From: Akkermansia massiliensis
GTDB taxonomy: Bacteria > Verrucomicrobiota > Verrucomicrobiia > Verrucomicrobiales > Akkermansiaceae
DNA length: 64,000 bases
Assembly: GCF_018847375.1 (NCBI RefSeq)
Contig: NZ_CP072036.1
Span: 1,798,001 to 1,862,000 of the forward strand
Direction of reading: 5' to 3'
The notes under the pieces are model-generated. The model worked only from the letters and a program-made list of their open reading frames with translations. It searched no databases and was not told where the DNA came from. Below, one piece after another: positions 54,269 through 63,223 of the stretch. Positions within the stretch are counted from its first letter, which is position 1. The number at the start of each line of letters is the position of its first letter. Both the position numbers and the translations under genes were made by a program.

Positions 54269-55078
54269 TCAGATTCCGGGCAGGGGATACAGCTCCATGC
54301 GGCCCTCCTGGAAGGAGGCCAGATGCGTGAAGCCCGTCTGGCGGGCCAGTTCCGCAGCGCGCTCAAAATCCCGGCCCACGTCCTCCGGCTTGTGGGCGTC
54401 TGAGCTGATGGTGAGGGGAATATTCATCTCCGCCGCCATCTTTAAAAACTGCGCGTCCGGATACTGTTCGGCGCACTTGTTGCGCCAGCCGGCGGTATTA
54501 AGCTCCAGACAGGCGCCGGACTCCTTCATGGCTTCCAGAGACGGTTCGTAATAAGGACGCAAATCTCCGGAAGGGCGGAAGCCGAACTTCTTGATCAGGT
54601 CTGCATGGCCCATGATGTGGAACAGGCCTGAAGCCGCCATGTCCCGGAAGCGTTCCCAATACTGCCTCCATGCGTCCTCCACATCCGTCCGGTTCCAGAA
54701 ATCCATCTTGTAGGGATTGTCAAACTCCTCCTTCTCCCCCAGATAATGGACGGACCCGATCAGGTAATCCCATGCGTGCAGGCTCTGCAAGTGCTCTATC
54801 CATGGCCCAATGCCGGGAAACCAGTCGCATTCCAGCGCGGCGCGGACCGTCAGGCGGTGCGGTGCGGCGCATTCCCGGGCCTCCGTGAGCCAGTCCAGAT
54901 AGGCCGGCATGTCCGCCTGCTTCATGCGCCAGTCGTCAAAAGGCTCCCCGGGCATTGGGGCGTGATCTGAAATGCCGTATTCCCGGAGGCCGGCGCGGAC
55001 GGCTGCCTGCACATATTCCTGCGGAGTGCCGGAGGCGTGCAGGCACAGGGGGGTATGGGTATGGTAATCGCAGTACAT
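54269..55078 (-). CDS. PHP-family histidinol-phosphatase (HisJ type)
   Basis: 269 residues, usual for HisJ/HisK phosphatases that release phosphate from histidinol phosphate. PHP metal motifs are complete: DYHTHTPLCLH at the start, ISDHAPMPG, ALECDWFPG, GSVHYLG, MGHADLIKKFG and SSDAHKPEDVG. No his operon genes are close, so another phosphorylated substrate is possible. Confidence 0.85.
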   Translation of the reverse strand: MYCDYHTHTPLCLHASGTPQEYVQAAVRAGLREYGISDHAPMPGEPFDDWRMKQADMPAYLDWLTEARECAAPHRLTVRAALECDWFPGIGPWIEHLQSLHAWDYLIGSVHYLGEKEEFDNPYKMDFWNRTDVEDAWRQYWERFRDMAASGLFHIMGHADLIKKFGFRPSGDLRPYYEPSLEAMKESGACLELNTAGWRNKCAEQYPDAQFLKMAAEMNIPLTISSDAHKPEDVGRDFERAAELARQTGFTHLASFQEGRMELYPLPGI

Positions 55079-55219
55079 GGAGGAATGCCCATGTTAGCAC
55101 GGCGGCGCGGGCGGTTCAACCCGGAGGACGTATTTGCCGATTATTTGCCGTCTTTGACATTATGGGTTGATTTTATGGACAGGATTTTTTAGAGTCGCGT
55201 TAAATAGGACACGTGACAT

Positions 55220-56311
55220 ATGAGTGATTGGCAAGGCTTTTCCCCGCTGAATGATTTTACAGGACCGCTCCTGGACAACCTGAAGCGTCATCCCAAGCGC
55301 ATCGTTTTCCCGGAAGGGGAGGATGTTCGCGTGCTGCGCGTGTCCGAACGCTTCGTGGCGGAACAGGCAGGCGTGCCCATCCTGCTGGGCAGGAAGGAAG
55401 TCATCAGGAGGATGGCGGAAATGAACGGAATTTCCCTGAAATTCGTCCGCATCATTGAGCCGGAAAAAAGCTCGGACCTTCAAATGTTCTGCGACCGCTA
55501 TGAACGGGCGGAACAAATGTTCGGCAACGGATTGCCCATGAACACCCGTGAAATCGTCTCCGAGCCGGTCCACTTTGCCGCCATGATGGTGCTTTACGGC
55601 CAGGCGGACGCCATTGTGGCCGGGAACATGAAAAGGGTGGCTTCCGTCTTCCGCGCCGTGAACAAATACCGGCAGGAACCCGTTCCTACCAAGCCCCTCT
55701 TTGCCATCTCGATCGTTCTCGTTCCCGAATTTGCCAAAAAATTCGGCGGCCGCGGCATCTACTTCCTGGCGGATACCGGGGTGACCCCTGATCCCACCGT
55801 GGAAAACATGGCCTACTTTGCCGTGGAAACGGCCAAAATGGCCCGCCACATGCTCGGCAAAAGCGTTCGCGTCGCCATGTTGAGCGCCTCCACCGCCGGG
55901 TCCGTGCCGGAACTGGCTGCAGACCGCACCAGGGCCGCTACCGCGCTGGCCCGGAGCATGGTGCAGAAGGACTGCCTGAACAATGAAATCTCCGTGGAAG
56001 GGGAAATCCAGATTGACGCCGCCCTGTCCCCGGACTCCTACAGCGTGCGCGTTCACCGCAACTCCATGCTTCAGCCCAGTGACGTGTGGGTCTTCCCGAC
56101 CCTGGACGCCGCGGACATCTCCAAAAAGCTGCTCTGCATGATGCCGTCCGTATACAACTACGGCCTCATTCTGGGAGGGCTGCTCTTCCCGATTGCCCAG
56201 CTCCCGCGGCTGACGGATGAAGACAGGATGTTCGGCACCGCTCTGGTGGTGGGGAATGAAGCCATTAAATTCCACCTGCTGTACCCGCAGGGGGTTGCTC
56301 CCCTTTATTGA
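55220..56311 (+). CDS. Phosphate acetyl/acyltransferase (Pta type)
   Basis: 363 residues. It belongs to the phosphate acetyl/butyryl transferase fold, interconverting acyl-CoA and acyl phosphate. Visible: RIVFPEGEDVRVLRV, ADAIVAGNM, a long central region with FLADTGVTPDPTVENMA, VAMLSASTAGS and VEGEIQIDAAL, and the close LTDEDRMFGTALVVGNEAI. The sequence resembles the C-terminal phosphotransacetylase-like domain of MaeB-type malic enzymes as much as classical Pta; a malic domain is absent. No acetate kinase is adjacent. Its 3' end overlaps the convergent tilS by 47 bases. Confidence 0.8.
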   Translation: MSDWQGFSPLNDFTGPLLDNLKRHPKRIVFPEGEDVRVLRVSERFVAEQAGVPILLGRKEVIRRMAEMNGISLKFVRIIEPEKSSDLQMFCDRYERAEQMFGNGLPMNTREIVSEPVHFAAMMVLYGQADAIVAGNMKRVASVFRAVNKYRQEPVPTKPLFAISIVLVPEFAKKFGGRGIYFLADTGVTPDPTVENMAYFAVETAKMARHMLGKSVRVAMLSASTAGSVPELAADRTRAATALARSMVQKDCLNNEISVEGEIQIDAALSPDSYSVRVHRNSMLQPSDVWVFPTLDAADISKKLLCMMPSVYNYGLILGGLLFPIAQLPRLTDEDRMFGTALVVGNEAIKFHLLYPQGVAPLY

Positions 56312-57272
56312 TTGGGCGCGGCGCATCCGTGACCATCAGGCGCTTCTCCTTGCGTACGGCCAGCTTGCCGCCGGGCAGGGAAGTCCGGGAAGGACCGTCC
56401 GTATCCAGAATGCTCATCACCCGGAGCACGGCGTCCTCCGTCAGGTCCGGAATATGCTGCCGGCGCAGGTAATCATGCACGGCGCATTGCCTCAGCTCCG
56501 CGGGAAGCTGGTTGACCTTGGGCAGGAACAGGCGCCCCTGGGGGTCTGCCAGATTCATGGAATCCAGCGCCTGGGAAAGCGCCGTGCGGATTTGGTTCTC
56601 AATGCGGCAGGCGCGTGAAAAGGAAAGGCTGGTGTCTCGCTGGAACAGCGTGTCCAGCCTGGGAATGACCTCATGGCGCAGGGCGTTCCTGGTATACTCT
56701 GCAGACTGGTTGCTGGAATCCTCCCGCCATGGAATATGGCGATGCTCCAGGTAGGCGGTAATATCCTTCCGGGAAAAATCCAGCAGGGGGCGTACGACAG
56801 TCAATCCGTTGGCCCAGGTGGAAACGGGTGACATGCCGTGAATGCCGGAAGCCCCGCGGCACAGGTGGAGAAGGGCTGTCTCCTGCTGGTCGTTCCGGTG
56901 GTGGGCCAGGGCCACGAAAGCCCCCGGATAGCCGGCAGCCCATTTCAGGAACAAGGCCTGCCGGGCATCCCGCGCCGCTTCTTCAATGGAAATTCCACGT
57001 GAACGGGCCATGCCGCGGACGTCCGCCCGTTCCCGGACACAGGGAACCCCCAGGCAGGCGGCGTATTGGCATACGAACTGTGCCTCCTCCTCCGCCTCCG
57101 GGCGCAGCCCGTGATTTACGTGGCAGGCAATGAGGTGGCACCCCGGCATTTGGGAAAGCAGGGAAAGCAGCGCCATGGAATCCCGTCCGCCGCTGATTCC
57201 GGCAAGGACGGGACGGCCGGAGCGGAGAAGCTCCGCAGACTGCTTGTCAAAATGGTCTGGTGTCAACGTCAT
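56265..57272 (-). CDS. tilS: tRNA(Ile)-lysidine synthase
   Basis: 335 residues. TilS modifies the CAU anticodon of tRNA-Ile with lysidine. The PP-loop is SGGRDSMALL, with a conserved CHVNHGLR, ARDARQALFLKWA and ALAHHRNDQQET. The usual mid-domain signature VVRPLLDFSRKDI and the WREDSSNQSAEYTRNALR segment are present. The C-terminal extension is short compared with E. coli TilS. Its last 47 bases overlap the 3' end of the Pta-type gene on the opposite strand. Confidence 0.93.
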   Translation of the reverse strand: MTLTPDHFDKQSAELLRSGRPVLAGISGGRDSMALLSLLSQMPGCHLIACHVNHGLRPEAEEEAQFVCQYAACLGVPCVRERADVRGMARSRGISIEEAARDARQALFLKWAAGYPGAFVALAHHRNDQQETALLHLCRGASGIHGMSPVSTWANGLTVVRPLLDFSRKDITAYLEHRHIPWREDSSNQSAEYTRNALRHEVIPRLDTLFQRDTSLSFSRACRIENQIRTALSQALDSMNLADPQGRLFLPKVNQLPAELRQCAVHDYLRRQHIPDLTEDAVLRVMSILDTDGPSRTSLPGGKLAVRKEKRLMVTDAPRPINKGEQPPAGTAGGI

Positions 57273-57320
57273 GCTGCCGCCAGTGAAGCAGGAAAAAGGG
57301 GCAAAGAGAAGCCTGCAAAT

Positions 57321-57354
57321 AAAAAACCCCGCTTTCCGGAAAGGAAACGGGGTT
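57321..57354 (-). terminator. Terminator of rpmE2
   Basis: Read on the minus strand, AACCCCG pairs with CGGGGTT with an inner stem from CTTTCCGGAAAG, then a run of six T. It lies about 23 bases after the L31 stop. Confidence 0.88.
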
Positions 57355-57376
57355 GGAAAACTGTTGGGGACAAGCC

Positions 57377-57652
57377 TTACTTGTTGAGCTTGGGCTTGCC
57401 GCCGCTGCGGCGGACGGCGCCGAAACGCTTCTGGAACTTGTCGATGCGGCCTTCCGTGTCCACGAACTGGTTCTTGCCGGTGAAGAACGGGTGGGAGTCG
57501 GAGGTGATGCCGCAGGAAACCACGAAATGTTCAACCCCGTCAATAACTTCCGTCTTGGGGGAGCGAACGGTGGAATGGGTGATGAAGCGGCGTCCGGTGG
57601 TGATGTCGACAAAAACGACCGGATTGTACTGGGGATGAATATCTTTCTTCAT
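57377..57652 (-). CDS. rpmE2: Ribosomal protein L31 type B
   Basis: 91 residues. The start MKKDIHPQYNPVVFVD and the segment SHPFFTGKNQFVDTEGR identify L31. The zinc-binding CxxC pair of type A is absent, and the length matches type B, the zinc-independent paralogue. A tail GGKPKLNK extends the C-terminus. It is monocistronic, with a strong promoter and terminator. Confidence 0.95.
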   Translation of the reverse strand: MKKDIHPQYNPVVFVDITTGRRFITHSTVRSPKTEVIDGVEHFVVSCGITSDSHPFFTGKNQFVDTEGRIDKFQKRFGAVRRSGGKPKLNK

Positions 57653-57688
57653 GGTGATGTATTGCGTTTCCGACGCAAGGGGAGCACC

Positions 57689-57716
57689 AGTATAGGAGTG
57701 TTTTATTGCATGTCAA
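57689..57716 (-). promoter_or_regulatory. Strong sigma-70-type promoter of rpmE2
   Basis: On the minus strand TTGACA (57711-57716) and TATACT (57689-57694) are spaced by 16 bases, with the gene starting about 37 bases further on. Confidence 0.8.
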
Positions 57717-57802
57717 GCATCCCCGCATAAAAATGCGGAAGTTTGTGAATGACGGTTCGGGAGCTTGCGGGAGGAACGGTTATGGGGATGATGTAACGGA
57801 AA

Positions 57803-58678
57803 ATGGAGCAGGTGCTGAAGAGACCCCCCTGGTGGGCGTGGTTTTCCCTGATGGGACTGGAGATTCCTTCTGCAGCCATTGCATGGGCTTTTGCCGTCAG
57901 CCAGTCCCATCTGGTGGTAGTCTCCACCCCCTGGCTGTACCAATTCCTCTTTGTGGCCGTCTGGTGCGTCAACATGCTGGACCGGGTGCTTAAAATATTC
58001 CGGGGAGGCCCTGCGGCATACTCGGATGAATGCCTGCTGTTTGCCAAAAAGCACTGCTTCGTCATCTCCCTGCTCATTGTGGTGGCGGCCGTGACGGGGC
58101 TGTGGATCATGTTCTTCCAACTGGGCGTGGTCATCTTCCAGTTTGCCCTGCTTCCGGGTATTTGCAGCCTGCTCTTCCTCTACTTTTCCTCCAATCCGCA
58201 CAAAAAGGGGAGCCTGTCCTCCGGATTCGTCATGGCATCATTCTTTGCCGCCGTCTCCTTTTCTACGGGAGCGGGAATCCCTGCCTACTTCTATGGAACG
58301 ATGGGCGGAGGCTGGGGCGGCCAGCTGTCCACGCCCACCTGGTATCTCGTCGCTCTGGTCATCCTCAGCATGTTCAGCCGCAAACGGTGGAATGAAGAAG
58401 AGGAGGAAGACGGGCAGGACTCCGCCGCCCGGGACATGGTTTCCCTGGTCTGGATGGGGGTGATTGTGATCTACGTCGTCTTCTGCCTGGCCGCCGCCGC
58501 CCGGGAATACACCGGTGACGCGTGGATCTATTACGGGCTGGCCATGGCGGGGGTATTCATGTTCGTGCTGGACAGGTTGAAAAAGAACATGCCCCCTCTC
58601 CTGCTGTACACCCTCTCCTGGGTGGCGCTGATCTTTCCGCTGTTGCTGAGCGGTATTCTGGCTCAGGCTTCCTCCTGA
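57803..58678 (+). CDS. Polytopic membrane protein of unknown function
   Basis: 291 residues with about eight hydrophobic helices (for example WAWFSLMGLEIPSAAIAWAF, FVISLLIVVAAVTGLWIMFF, MVSLVWMGVIVIYVVFCLAA, LSWVALIFPLLLSGILAQ). An acidic loop NEEEEEDG lies in the middle. The layout recalls prenyltransferase-like (UbiA) or related proteins, but the aspartate-rich motifs of UbiA are not seen. No function is proposed. It is followed by tRNA genes. Confidence 0.6.
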   Translation: MEQVLKRPPWWAWFSLMGLEIPSAAIAWAFAVSQSHLVVVSTPWLYQFLFVAVWCVNMLDRVLKIFRGGPAAYSDECLLFAKKHCFVISLLIVVAAVTGLWIMFFQLGVVIFQFALLPGICSLLFLYFSSNPHKKGSLSSGFVMASFFAAVSFSTGAGIPAYFYGTMGGGWGGQLSTPTWYLVALVILSMFSRKRWNEEEEEDGQDSAARDMVSLVWMGVIVIYVVFCLAAAAREYTGDAWIYYGLAMAGVFMFVLDRLKKNMPPLLLYTLSWVALIFPLLLSGILAQASS

Positions 58679-58749
58679 TTGACAGGGAAGAACTTCCTTG
58701 GGCCGGACACGGCAAAACGCAGGAAAATTGGAAAAATGATATTTTGTGG

Positions 58750-58778
58750 TTGCAATACCGGAGATGCGGTGCTAGATT
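58750..58778 (+). promoter_or_regulatory. Promoter of the tRNA-Phe/tRNA-Pro pair
   Basis: TTGCAA (58750-58755) and TAGATT (58773-58778) are separated by 17 bases, 34 bases before tRNA-Phe. Confidence 0.5.
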
Positions 58779-58812
58779 CTGCCCCGCAAACACGTTCTGC
58801 GTGCAAGCAAGT

Positions 58813-58888
58813 GGCTCGGTAGCTCAGTCGGTAGAGCAGGGGATTGAAAATCCCCGTGTCGGCGGTTCGATCCCGTCCCGAGCCACCA
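58813..58888 (+). tRNA. tRNA-Phe (anticodon GAA)
   Basis: The cloverleaf starts GGCTCGG and ends CCGAGCC-A-CCA with CCA encoded. The anticodon loop TTGAAAA inside GGGGA/TCCCC gives GAA. Confidence 0.96.
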
Positions 58889-58922
58889 TTTTTTCTCCCA
58901 ATTTTTTAATCCCTTTTTTATA

Positions 58923-58999
58923 CGGGAAGTAGCTCAGCCTGGTGGAGCGCCTGCTTTGGGAGCAGGATGTCGCAGGTTCGAATCCTGTCTTCCCGACCA
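58923..58999 (+). tRNA. tRNA-Pro (anticodon TGG)
   Basis: The cloverleaf starts CGGGAAG and ends CTTCCCG-A-CCA with CCA encoded. The loop TTTGGGA inside CCTGC/GCAGG gives TGG. It lies 34 bases after tRNA-Phe. GC content falls sharply just after it, so its 3' end could be an integration site, although no integrase gene is seen. Confidence 0.96.
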
Positions 59000-59070
59000 C
59001 TTTTTACTCCCAGTAATGGGAAAAACCAGGGAGAGTCTTGAATATTCCAAAATAAGGAGGGAAATAATTT

Positions 59071-59099
59071 TTGACTTTTTAATTTGATTTCCACATAAT
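59071..59099 (+). promoter_or_regulatory. Promoter of the AT-rich three-gene operon
   Basis: TTGACT (59071-59076) and CATAAT (59094-59099) are separated by 17 bases, about 80 bases before the propeller gene. Confidence 0.6.
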
Positions 59100-59178
59100 A
59101 GCAAATATCAGAAGAACTACTGTTGCTGATAAGCCCTATTTTAGTTTTTTGTTGTAGAAATTAGTAGAATTTCATCCG

Positions 59179-61611
59179 ATGAATATGAGATTCACGGCAT
59201 TTCTGAAGCTATTGGGATTAATGGTCTCAACTTTGCTTGCATTATGTTCCTTCTCTCTTGGGGTGGAAAATTTCTCCAACCTTCCTCCTTGTCCCGGAAG
59301 CAGGATAACGGATGCTTTAGTGGATTCTTCAGGTATTTTATGGGCTTCAACCCAGGGTGAGGGATTATTCTACTTGGAGCTGGATAAAAAGGTCTGGAAA
59401 AAGGCAGGAACAGCGGCAGATTTTCCAGATACTGAAAATTTCTATGCCCTGGCTGAAGATGCCCAGGGAAGAATATGGGTGGGAACAGACCGTTGGGGAG
59501 TGTGTATTTGGAATGGCAAACAATGGAAAACATACACCCGTAAGACGACATTGCCGGGTGGCCGTGTTTTTGACATTAGCGTCTCTTCTGCAACAGGGGA
59601 TGTTGCCGTAGCAACCTCGGGAGGCATTGCTATTTATTCCCCTTTGACGGATTCATGGAAGGATGTCACGCGGGCCGATGGCTTGCCTGAAGATCAAGTT
59701 TCAGCACTAGCCTTTGATAGGTCGGGAGATTTGTGGGTAGGCTTCTTAACGGCAGGAATGGCCCGGATGACTCTTAAGGATGAATACAAGACCTGTGAGT
59801 TTTTTCAGTCAAAATGGCATTCGGATGATGCACGCAAGCTTTCGCAACCTCCGGTTCTTTTCGGTGCAGGGCTGCCGTCAAATTTGTGCAATACCATGGC
59901 TGCCAATGGTAATTCCGTATTTGTGGGCACAACGTCAGGACTGGGAATAAAACGCGGTGACAAAGAGATTTTTATCCGGGGAATGGATGCCGTGGAAAAA
60001 CTGAAAGCGAAGGGAATTATGAAATCTTCCCAAGGTAAATTGAGGCCTCTTCCCGAAGATTATGTGACGAGCCTTTATCCCGTAAAGGAAGGAGTGTGGA
60101 TAGGCTTCCGCAATCAAGTTCCCATCTTGCTTAATCCGGCAAATATGCAATATGAAAGTTCTGTGAACACTAAATTGGCAGAGAAAAAAAAGGGAGGCAC
60201 AGTCAGTTGTTTTGTTGATCTTCCTGATGGGACTGTTTTAGCTGGAGTTTTTGGAGAAGGGTTTCGGGTCGTTGGAAAAACAACAGCCAGTAAAAAGAAA
60301 AGACGTCGTCTTGGAGATGAAATCAAACATCCAAAAATTTTTTCCATTCCAGATGATCAGGCATGGCATAATTCTTTGAACCAGTTTCAATCTCTGCCGC
60401 TTGGCGAAAGGCCTTATGGTATTTGTTTTGCCTGTGATGATTGGGAAACACAGGGCGACTGGTGCAACAGATATGGACGCCATTTTTCCTTAAGACGTTC
60501 GGCAAAAAAGTCATGGGGAAATATCATGCATCGTTTTGATCAACGAAAGGATTTCCGAGGCTATTTGTATGACGCCAGAGTAACTCTCGGGCCGAGGAAG
60601 AAAATCAAAGATGCCTGGATATCGGGGAAATTCTATGAAGAAAATGCAGCGTCCCGAATTTGTCTGTACAACATCAACGATGCGACCCGTCCCTGTTCCG
60701 AATGGAGTGATCAGGGTTATATGCACGGTACCTTTTTTGATGGTCCAGACTTATGGGTTCTTGTACGCGTTCCTGCTGGTAAAAATGAAATTTCCCTCTA
60801 CTTCAACCAACCCTTATCCAATGACATTTCACGCTATGATCGGGATTACCTGATCGAAGCTCGTTTTGTCGAATCTCGTTTGCCTCAGGAGGTTCTGATT
60901 CAAAGGAATGGGAAAAAATCGGAAAATATTGTAAACCTTGAACTAACCCGTATCATGTCGCTTCCTGTTATGGTCCGTACGAGATGCCGGGATTTCGGGA
61001 ATAATGGAGTATATAAAAATTTTTATACGGACCGGGCCGGATTCTATTTTTTAAGAATTTCCAGAAATGGCTCTAAAGAGGCGACTTTTGGTGGTGTTTT
61101 TCTGAATGCATGTCTGGAAAGCGGCTATCAGAATGCCAGGATGCCTTCCCCTCCGGAACTTACTTCCATAAAAAATGCTGATGTTCCGGAAAATCTACTG
61201 AAAGCTTGGAGCAACTGTTTTGTGAAACGGGCCGATTCTCCATTTCATCTTCGCCTTTCCCAAAAATTACTGCTTTATACGTTTAGGAAACTATGGAATG
61301 AGGCTTCAGTTCCCGGTCCATTGAAAGAAAACTGGAAGTGGCATCTAAAGATCTGGGATGAAGGCGATATCAAGAAATTTGAACAAAAGATGCTTGAGAC
61401 ATGGTCAACGGAGCAAATGAAGGATTCTTATTATCGCTCCAGCTATAAATTCCCCAACAGTCCCAATGTCATTGATTTTACTCCCCAGGAAATCAGAATG
61501 ATGGATAGATGGAAAGTTGATTGGAAACAATTTATCATTGGAACAAAGCAATACAGTGAATCAAATGTAAATAAAATGAGATTACGGCTGAATGAATATT
61601 TTAATCGATAA
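59179..61611 (+). CDS. Exported beta-propeller protein (two-component-regulator propeller type)
   Basis: 810 residues with a signal peptide (LLGLMVSTLLALCSFSLG). Residues 30-400 hold repeats of the Reg_prop kind, known from sensor ectodomains: ALVDSSGILWASTQGEGLFY, ALAEDAQGRIWVGTDRWGV, ALAFDRSGDLWVGFLTAGM and GVWIGFRNQVP. From about 400 on there is a distinct beta-rich domain (YDARVTLGPRKKIKDAWISG, LWVLVRVPAGKNEISLYFNQ) and a helical C-terminus. No kinase or other output domain follows. It shares an operon with a gene for a candidate Cys-His-Asp protein, starting seven bases later. Confidence 0.75.
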   Translation: MNMRFTAFLKLLGLMVSTLLALCSFSLGVENFSNLPPCPGSRITDALVDSSGILWASTQGEGLFYLELDKKVWKKAGTAADFPDTENFYALAEDAQGRIWVGTDRWGVCIWNGKQWKTYTRKTTLPGGRVFDISVSSATGDVAVATSGGIAIYSPLTDSWKDVTRADGLPEDQVSALAFDRSGDLWVGFLTAGMARMTLKDEYKTCEFFQSKWHSDDARKLSQPPVLFGAGLPSNLCNTMAANGNSVFVGTTSGLGIKRGDKEIFIRGMDAVEKLKAKGIMKSSQGKLRPLPEDYVTSLYPVKEGVWIGFRNQVPILLNPANMQYESSVNTKLAEKKKGGTVSCFVDLPDGTVLAGVFGEGFRVVGKTTASKKKRRRLGDEIKHPKIFSIPDDQAWHNSLNQFQSLPLGERPYGICFACDDWETQGDWCNRYGRHFSLRRSAKKSWGNIMHRFDQRKDFRGYLYDARVTLGPRKKIKDAWISGKFYEENAASRICLYNINDATRPCSEWSDQGYMHGTFFDGPDLWVLVRVPAGKNEISLYFNQPLSNDISRYDRDYLIEARFVESRLPQEVLIQRNGKKSENIVNLELTRIMSLPVMVRTRCRDFGNNGVYKNFYTDRAGFYFLRISRNGSKEATFGGVFLNACLESGYQNARMPSPPELTSIKNADVPENLLKAWSNCFVKRADSPFHLRLSQKLLLYTFRKLWNEASVPGPLKENWKWHLKIWDEGDIKKFEQKMLETWSTEQMKDSYYRSSYKFPNSPNVIDFTPQEIRMMDRWKVDWKQFIIGTKQYSESNVNKMRLRLNEYFNR

Positions 61612-61618
61612 AAGACAT

Positions 61619-63223
61619 ATGAGTATATTGCGGTATTATTATATTGTTCTAATTGCCTGTTCTCTGATTCTGCAAGCGAGTTGGGCGAGCGGGGAGCCGG
61701 GAGGTAAAATCAAGGTGGATCCTCAGTCACTTCCCATATGTACTATAGAAGAAGCAGAAGGAGAGGATCCAGAAGATGAGAACAGCAATAAATATGCCAT
61801 TTTTGAACCAGAGAAAATCAAGGAGTATAAAGCTAAGGGGCAATTCACTGTTGTTGTCGTGGAGCCGCCGCAGCCGCATGCAGGATACGAATTGGACGAA
61901 GAGAAAAAGTACGAATGGACCGTTACGGAAAAGTTGGAAGTCAAAAATGGAGATCAGGACACTTGTACTGTCCATTCGTCTAACAAGGAACAGTGGGGAA
62001 AAGTGATCACGGTAAAATGCAAGATGAGTTTTTATGAGACTAAAAACGGACAGAAAAAACATTTGACTGATCTTGAAGCCGCACACAAATTATTAACTCC
62101 AAGCCTCCTAATCCATCAAATAAGTTTCAATCACGTACAGGGTAAGCATGACAAGGATGCTATGGATTTATTAAAAACTTATAAAGGGAAAATCATAGAT
62201 GTCCCGGAAGCAACTTTTGATAAGAATGGCAAAGCAACGAAATCGGAACCTTTTCTCTATATTGGCGGTAAAAAACCTGATCTAAAAATTAAAGCGGAAG
62301 TAAAACCTGGAATCATAAAGAAAGCGAAGGTAAAGACAAAGGGTGAGGGAAAAGTTTCGAAAAATTTCCTCCCAGAACTGGATGAACAGGAATTTGATAA
62401 CAACACAGAATTTGAAATTCCTTTCAAAGATAATATTGATTCCAAATTGAATAAAGGAAATCAACAATGGACTTGGAGATTAACAGAGATTCAAGGAACT
62501 GCTCTTACTAACGAGACAATTGTTTTTGAAACAACAGTTAGGAATGGGTATGTCCTGTTTAGTGAACCACTCAAATCGCCGTGGGATATGAATGACAATA
62601 AGAAAAAACCATGGATTAAAGCGCTAGATGTAGTAATAGAAGGTTCAGGGAATATAGGGCTTGATAAAAATTCATCAGATTCAATCATAAAAAATATTAC
62701 TAATTATACTTTTAGCAAGATGGGGTGGACTTATGATACGGTGAGGGGAGCACCAAAGTATACTCCATCACTTGGTACTATTAATCTGGATTCCTATCTT
62801 GAGAAGAACAATGGGAATGTAGTCAATTGTTACGACCAATGCTTTTCTCTAACTGCTCTCGTTAGATTGCTTGGAATCAACGTCGAAGGAAATTATCAGG
62901 AACCTTTTGGGAATATATTAACTGTCAATTTAATAGGAGTGGGTTCTTGTAATAATCCTTTTTATAAAAATCCTCGCCTTCCCGCAGCTCTTGCGGTTCC
63001 AGTCATTCTGAAAACAAATCCCTATTATCAGTATAGGACCGGATTTGGTAATCATGCATATGTCGTATTCGATGTAAGTTTATTTGGTTCTTCGTTTAAA
63101 TTTATTTATGATGCCTGTGCCGGACCAGTAGTTGGTGATAGTTCTAATTCCTATCAAAAAAGCACGATAGAAAATCCACCTGTTCCGCCTAATAGTAGAA
63201 TATTTAAAACAGAGTTCTCATGA
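61619..63223 (+). CDS. Exported protein with candidate transglutaminase/papain-like Cys-His-Asp triad
   Basis: 534 residues from the ATG at 61619; an ATG at 61592 overlaps the previous gene. A signal peptide (YYYIVLIACSLILQASWASG) is followed by about 350 residues of beta-rich, lysine-rich sequence that look like adhesin or Ig-like modules. The C-terminal part has NCYDQ (Cys404), FGNHAYVVFD (His479) and IYDACAG (Asp498), in the order and spacing expected for a transglutaminase- or papain-like catalytic domain. A conserved-looking CFSLTALVRLLGI helix follows the cysteine, as in such folds. Activity could be protease, amidase or cross-linking. It overlaps the next gene by four bases (ATGA). Confidence 0.65.
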   Translation: MSILRYYYIVLIACSLILQASWASGEPGGKIKVDPQSLPICTIEEAEGEDPEDENSNKYAIFEPEKIKEYKAKGQFTVVVVEPPQPHAGYELDEEKKYEWTVTEKLEVKNGDQDTCTVHSSNKEQWGKVITVKCKMSFYETKNGQKKHLTDLEAAHKLLTPSLLIHQISFNHVQGKHDKDAMDLLKTYKGKIIDVPEATFDKNGKATKSEPFLYIGGKKPDLKIKAEVKPGIIKKAKVKTKGEGKVSKNFLPELDEQEFDNNTEFEIPFKDNIDSKLNKGNQQWTWRLTEIQGTALTNETIVFETTVRNGYVLFSEPLKSPWDMNDNKKKPWIKALDVVIEGSGNIGLDKNSSDSIIKNITNYTFSKMGWTYDTVRGAPKYTPSLGTINLDSYLEKNNGNVVNCYDQCFSLTALVRLLGINVEGNYQEPFGNILTVNLIGVGSCNNPFYKNPRLPAALAVPVILKTNPYYQYRTGFGNHAYVVFDVSLFGSSFKFIYDACAGPVVGDSSNSYQKSTIENPPVPPNSRIFKTEFS

